DNA of 64,000 bases from Combretum micranthum. Taxonomy: Eukaryota; Streptophyta; Magnoliopsida; Myrtales; Combretaceae. Below the pieces are notes generated by a model that did no database searches, was not told the origin of the DNA, and saw only the letters and a program-made list of their open reading frames with translations. This document shows, piece after piece, positions 59,830 through 64,000 of this stretch. Position numbers and translations under genes: made by a program. How positions within the stretch are numbered: position 1 is the first letter of the stretch; each line of letters begins with the position of its first letter. The stretch spans positions 310,001-374,000 of the forward strand of contig JAMXBD010000960.1 of NCBI GenBank assembly GCA_024138025.1. The letters are read 5' to 3'.

Positions 59830-61057
59830 ATTAGACTTAGCAAATCTTAAACTAAAAGAATGGTCTTGGTCATTTTTAGTTAGTTTTGGTCTCTCTATGT
59901 TTTTTTTTCCTGCCCATTGGATTATAATCTGAAATAGCTTATGTTATTCAATTGCAATGTTGATCTTGACTGATTCAGCTAGATAAAAACATATTGCAAG
60001 TAGACTTCTCCCAGGCGGTTTGGACCTAAAAGATAGGATCCTACGGATCAGTTTGAACCTATAGACTCAATAATTCATGAGGCAAGTTTAATCGGGTTAG
60101 ACCCAAAAAAAATTTTAATAAGAAAATATTAAAAGAAGAAAAATTATAAATTTGCAACATAAAACATATAATAAAGCATAAATATGAGGGAGGTATTATA
60201 CCTTACTCAGTTACATATGTTTGTTTAAAATAAAAAAAAAAAAACAAATTATTCAATATATTTTGGTTTTCTCGAAAGTGCCTAAGTATCCAAAATTCAA
60301 AACCAAACAATTGTATTTCGTGTATTTATTTTAATTTTTTATTAAATCTTTAGTGAATCCCACCGGCTTCAAAATTTCCATTGTTCAACAACTATTGCAA
60401 AAAACACAAACTGGTATTATCTGACTGAGCACGTAAGTTAATTGAAGAATTAAATATCTTTGCAGACAATGTCTCACTCTCACGCTCACATGGATCACAA
60501 TATAGAATAGTCGATATTCGTCATGTCATAGACTAATAGACATAGGTTCTTGAATTGTGTTTACCTTTTGGAAAAAGATGACAAGTTGTTACTATTTCAC
60601 ACACTCTTTTTTCCTTGGAACCATGCATAAGGTGAAGTTCGTAGATTGAAGAGGGACGCTTTGGAACTGGCAGATCCCATAAATCCACATGGACTTAGAT
60701 TAGATCCATCAACCCGGTAGATCCTTCTAGCAGTTATGACCCCATCCAAAAATATGTCTAATCGTAAGTTTACGGTTGCTGTCTTCTCAGTCTTTGGCTC
60801 TTTGCCAAACTTGGCCCATCTTTTCCTACGAGTTGTTCAAATTGTGATAAAATAATGCCACTTCTATCAATTCAAGTGAACAATTATGTTGACTCCATAA
60901 TGAATGGACGGGAGAATACAAGAGCATTTCCTTCCTCCAAAATATTTTATTTGAATTTTAACTATTTTACAAGTGTATAATAGGAAAACTTTTTATTCAT
61001 GCCACGCCTCTCACTGTTATTTGTATTTGATCTGCATCTATTTATGAGTAAAAATAT
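59830..61057 (-). promoter_or_regulatory. Upstream-type module, copy 4 (no gene), with an internal insertion
   Basis: It resembles 41450-41830 ('ttattcaattg' at 59953, 'cttggcccat' at 60812, 'gagcatttcct' at 60920) and starts like copy 1 (cttagcaaatctt, 59838). Between about 59992 and 60755 there is extra sequence that copy A lacks, with GGATCC-type motifs near both ends ('aggatcctacgg' at 60036, 'gtagatccttct' at 60717). I could not classify it. The right end, 'tatttatgagtaaaaatat', is the target site of the copia LTR. Confidence 0.45.
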
Positions 61058-61975
61058 TGTTAAAATAAATTATTTTATATGTGATTTTGATGAGAGCAAA
61101 AGTTATGAAAAAATATTGTAAACACACTTACTTCAATATGTTTGATAATTTATAAGGAAATAAATGGATATATAGAAATTTGTATTGTGTGTATGTGTGT
61201 TATGCTTTTAAGCTTGTAGGAATAGCACCGACAAAGCAGTGCGTATGGGATCGGCGAGCCAATCTAGTGAAATAATGTATAGTACTGGTCGAGTCTTAAA
61301 TTCAAGATGCAAAGAGCAAATCCAAAGCACAACAAAGGCATGACAAAGTACAAGCCTAACCAATGCGTTGGTGGGCAATTAATTCAACTATTGCGCACAT
61401 TTAATGTCAACGTCTAATAAACTTTATCTCCAATTGATATTTAAGTTTTTTAAGAATATAAATACTCTTTGCTTTGGAGATTTAGACAACTTTTTTAAGA
61501 GCTTTCATTTGTAAACTAACAAATCAAGAATTCTCTAGAAATTATGGTCCCTTGTTCATTAAATTGCAAATCTTTATACGAGAGAGAAAATCAAATTAAA
61601 GTGCTATGTTCATATCTTTGTAATTTTATAAAAGAGCGCTAAAAAAGTGAAGGAAATATTTTATTTCCTGATTGCTGTAAACTTACGTATTACTCAACTT
61701 GAGCATGTGTTTCTAGTGATCAATAAAGTGGTTGTGAAATCCTTGATTTGAGGCATTTGTGCATTGTGAAGAGTAGGAAGTGGGTTGAATTCTAGTTAAA
61801 TATAGGCTAAATTTTTCTATCCCAATTTCTTTTATATTTCATATTATAATTTATTATTGTGTTATCCGCTGCTATTAAGGTTAATCTAATCCACTGCATA
61901 AAATTCGTCTGTGCATTTATGTCAAATACCTAAATCACCCCCTTTCCCTCTTGAGTATTTTCTAGTGCATTTTCA
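61058..61975 (+). repeat. 5' LTR of the right-end copia element
   Basis: It opens TGTTAAAATAAA and closes TGCATTTTCA, about ten bases before the primer-binding site. The other LTR lies outside the window, so the exact end (61969 or 61975) is not proven. Confidence 0.7.
61457..61464 (+). promoter_or_regulatory. TATA box in the copia LTR
   Basis: TATAAATA lies in the middle of the LTR, where the U3/R border is expected. Transcription would start near 61490. Confidence 0.5.
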
Positions 61976-61985
61976 TATTTTTAAT

Positions 61986-61997
61986 TGGTATCAAAGC
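61986..61997 (+). other. Primer-binding site (initiator tRNA-Met type)
   Basis: TGGTATCAAAGC lies just downstream of the LTR, one base different from TGGTATCAGAGC. Confidence 0.85.
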
Positions 61998-62042
61998 CTC
62001 ATATCTATTTTTATATGCTTAATCTTATATACAGTAAAGACC

Positions 62043-63474
62043 ATGGCATCAAATACATTAGGGTTTCTAGAAGGTCAAGCTTTTAATAAGCCACCTCTTC
62101 TAAGTGGGGGTAACTACTCATATTGGAAGTATAAAATCAAAATTTTTCTAAAAGCTTAAAAGAGATTGATATGAAATGCTATAGATAATGGGCCTTTAAC
62201 TATAGAAGGGGAAAAAAAAAGAAAAAGATTATAATGAAGAAGATTGGAAAAGATTAGATTTAGCTATAAACATTTTGCACCGTGAGCAAAACGAAAGTGA
62301 TTTAATAGAATTTTTACATGTAAATCAGCTAAAGAAATATAAGATGAATTAGAGAAGACTTATGAAGGAACTTTCAGAGTAAGAGATATAAAAATAAGTC
62401 TTTTGTGTGGTCAGTTCGAAAATTTCAAAATACTCCTAAATGAATCTATAGGTGAGATACATAATAGATTCATCAACATTATAAATCCTTTAAGTATACT
62501 TGAGAAGAATTGCACTAACTTAGAAATAAATTCTAAACTTCCTATGTCACCATCCAAGGATTGGGAAGAAAAGAGAACAGCCATTGATGAAGCACGGGAC
62601 TTAAGTGCCATAAGTAAAGAGGAACTTCTTAGAGCACTCAAAACACATGAGCTCATCAAGAAGCAAGGAGGAATCAAACAAGAAAGCCATTGCTCTAAAA
62701 GTTACATGTCATGATATCAACAATGATGATGATTATGATGATGATGATGATGATAAAAAACTTGTCTTAATGGCCAAAAAGTTTAAGAAGTTCATGAGGC
62801 CAAGCAATGAGATAAAGAGAGTAGATGATGACAGTAGTTCATCAAGATACAAGAAAAAGGATGTGATAACTTGCTTCAAATGTCACAAAACATGGCACAT
62901 CCATCAATATTATCTACTACTCAAGAAAGCTTCCAAAGGATCCAGAAAAGAATTTCTCAATGCCACTTAGAGTGATAATGACTTAAGTGACTCAAATTAG
63001 AATGTGTGTTTTATGTCATTGGATGATGAAGTAGATTCTCCATATTCTCCTTCTTATGATGAGATGTGCACAATGTATGACAAAGCATGCAATAAATTAG
63101 TAAAAGTTGAGGAAAAAAACAGCATACTTAAAACATTAATGATGGATGTAGGAAAAGAATTGAATAAATTTAGAATTGAGTATAAGGAGATTAAATTTGA
63201 AAATGAAAAGTTGCATGAAGAAATAAATATCCTGAAATTAGAAAATGAAAAGAGGAATAATAAGTATAAGATGCTAAAAAGCAAAAATGACGAGTTAAGC
63301 AAGACCAATGAAAAATTAACAATTGAAAATGACTTGCTTGATCTTGAAATTAAAACTATAAATAACAACAATGTTGAATGTGCTAGTAGTAGTAATGAAA
63401 TTCTAAAGGAGTTAGAGGAACTTAAAAATGAAAATATTTTATTAAAAGCCAGGATGATTCAAAAGCAACTCTAG
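62043..63474 (+). pseudogene. Decayed gag of the right-end copia element
   Basis: ATG at 62043 gives MASNTLGFLEGQAFNKPPLL and then GGNYSYWKYKIKIFL, the usual Sirevirus gag opening, before a stop at 62157-62159. The core resumes in other frames: ELEKTYEGT, IGEIHNRFINIINPL, SKDWEEKRTAIDEARDL. An Asp-rich run (about 62724-62754) precedes LMAKKFKKFMR. A zinc knuckle CFKCHKTWHIHQYY has Tyr in place of the last Cys. The piece 63004-63474 is a long Lys/Glu/Asn-rich coiled coil, a known feature of this group. A second knuckle near 63612 (YYGKSSHIAHN) has lost its Cys residues. It is inactive. Confidence 0.82.
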
Positions 63475-63799
63475 GCAAGTTCACCAATAGGAAAAGAATT
63501 TGAACACACTTTTTGGAAATCAAAAGTGTGATTCAAATAAAATGAATTGGCTATAGAGAGAAAGCTACAAGTCTCACAAAACTCGTTTTGTAAAAGCCAC
63601 CTATGAGACATACAATTACTATGGCAAATCTAGTCATATTGCACACAATTATACAATAAGAGACCCATGTATTTGAATCATAAAAGCAAGCTAGTTTGGG
63701 TTTCTAAGAGAGAAATCCTTATTCCATCTAACCAAAAAGTACTTAAACTCAAATGAGCACCAAATAATTAATACTCTATTTTATAGGGATCTTCAAGTG

Positions 63800-63960
63800 A
63801 GAACAACAAATGGTACTTGAATAGCGACTACTCTAGACACATGACTAGAGACGCATCCAAGTTCACATCTTTAGACTTAAAAGATCAAGAAATGTTACCT
63901 TTAGAAATAATCGCAAGTCAACTGTTCTTAGTAAAGGTAAAATTTTCATCAACAAAGATT
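63800..63960 (+). pseudogene. Protease start of the right-end copia element
   Basis: WYLNSDYSRHMTRDASKF corresponds to the WYLDSGCSRHMTGD..F block of copia protease. The catalytic Asp is Asn and the Gly is Asp, so the site is dead. Pol continues outside the window. Confidence 0.75.
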
Positions 63961-64000
63961 TAATTATTAAAAATGTACTACTGGTTGATAGTTTAAAGCA

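Larger units (their letters stand above)
61058..64000 (+). mobile_element. Sirevirus-like Ty1/copia element, 5' part, cut by window end
   Basis: It begins with an LTR (61058 to about 61975). A tRNA-Met primer site follows (61986-61997), then gag with an acidic stretch, a coiled coil, and a protease motif near 63806. It is inserted in copy B of the host segment at a site whose empty version is at about 42058 in copy A. Frame breaks in gag and a changed protease residue show it is inactive. It is a different family from the 10-24 kb copia element, since the LTRs do not match. Confidence 0.85.

Noticed and set aside
1..64000. CRISPR array, bacterial operon, or organellar insert
   Set aside because: No regularly spaced identical repeats and no bacterial or chloroplast/mitochondrial gene wording. 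All coding traces are plant retroelements or the one plant gene.

Overview
The window reads as nuclear DNA of a flowering plant, most likely a eudicot. It is very AT-rich, has dense plant-type LTR retrotransposons (Ty1/copia and Ty3/gypsy), hAT-type and Mutator-like DNA transposons and microsatellites, and holds one intron-containing host gene. I see no rRNA, tRNA, CRISPR, bacterial operon or organellar gene set. Almost every longer reading frame is a retroelement remnant.

Layout. 1-1579: end of a Del/Tekay-like LTR cut by the window edge, followed by a compound microsatellite and an unassigned stretch with a repeated hairpin motif. 3085-8456: a solo LTR (3090-8451, target duplication ATAGT) that contains a second solo LTR (4147-6691, target duplication TACAC). 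8529-32069: one Ty3/gypsy element in + orientation with two about 2.6 kb LTRs, a primer-binding site, a purine tract and a ruined reverse transcriptase. Its 5' LTR is split by a 14.4 kb Ty1/copia element (10031-24402, - strand, Sirevirus-like). That element's own 5' LTR is split by a third LTR insertion (19914-24223, target duplication ATAGT), which carries a hAT element (20909-21953). A second copy of the hAT family (27948-29141) sits in the gypsy internal region. The order of insertion can be read directly from this nest.

32.1-61.1 kb is the host part. It holds one apparently complete three-exon gene on the - strand (33606-36149) for a small secreted EG45-like (plant natriuretic peptide / double-psi beta-barrel) protein, with a TATA box and poly(A) signals. 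Its surroundings have been duplicated. The segment 32.8-42.6 kb has a paralogous copy at about 48.9-61.06 kb in which the gene body is missing, and the upstream module of the gene occurs four times (36.7, 41.5, 50.6 and 59.8 kb). The copies have been broken up by a small Ty3/gypsy element (37268-40002, target duplication CAACA, empty site preserved in the other copy), a composite of a truncated LTR, a second copia lineage and two insertions inside it (42.6-48.8 kb), a 3.7 kb LTR-like block (51079-54795), and a long-inverted-repeat Mutator-like element (56822-59070) with a hAT element inside.

61058 to the end: the 5' LTR, TATA box, primer-binding site and decayed gag/protease start of another Sirevirus-like copia element in + orientation, cut by the window end.

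Nothing here works together as a multi-gene system. The interest is in the readable insertion history and in the duplicated EG45-like locus. All family assignments are from motifs read by eye; no database search or alignment program was used.
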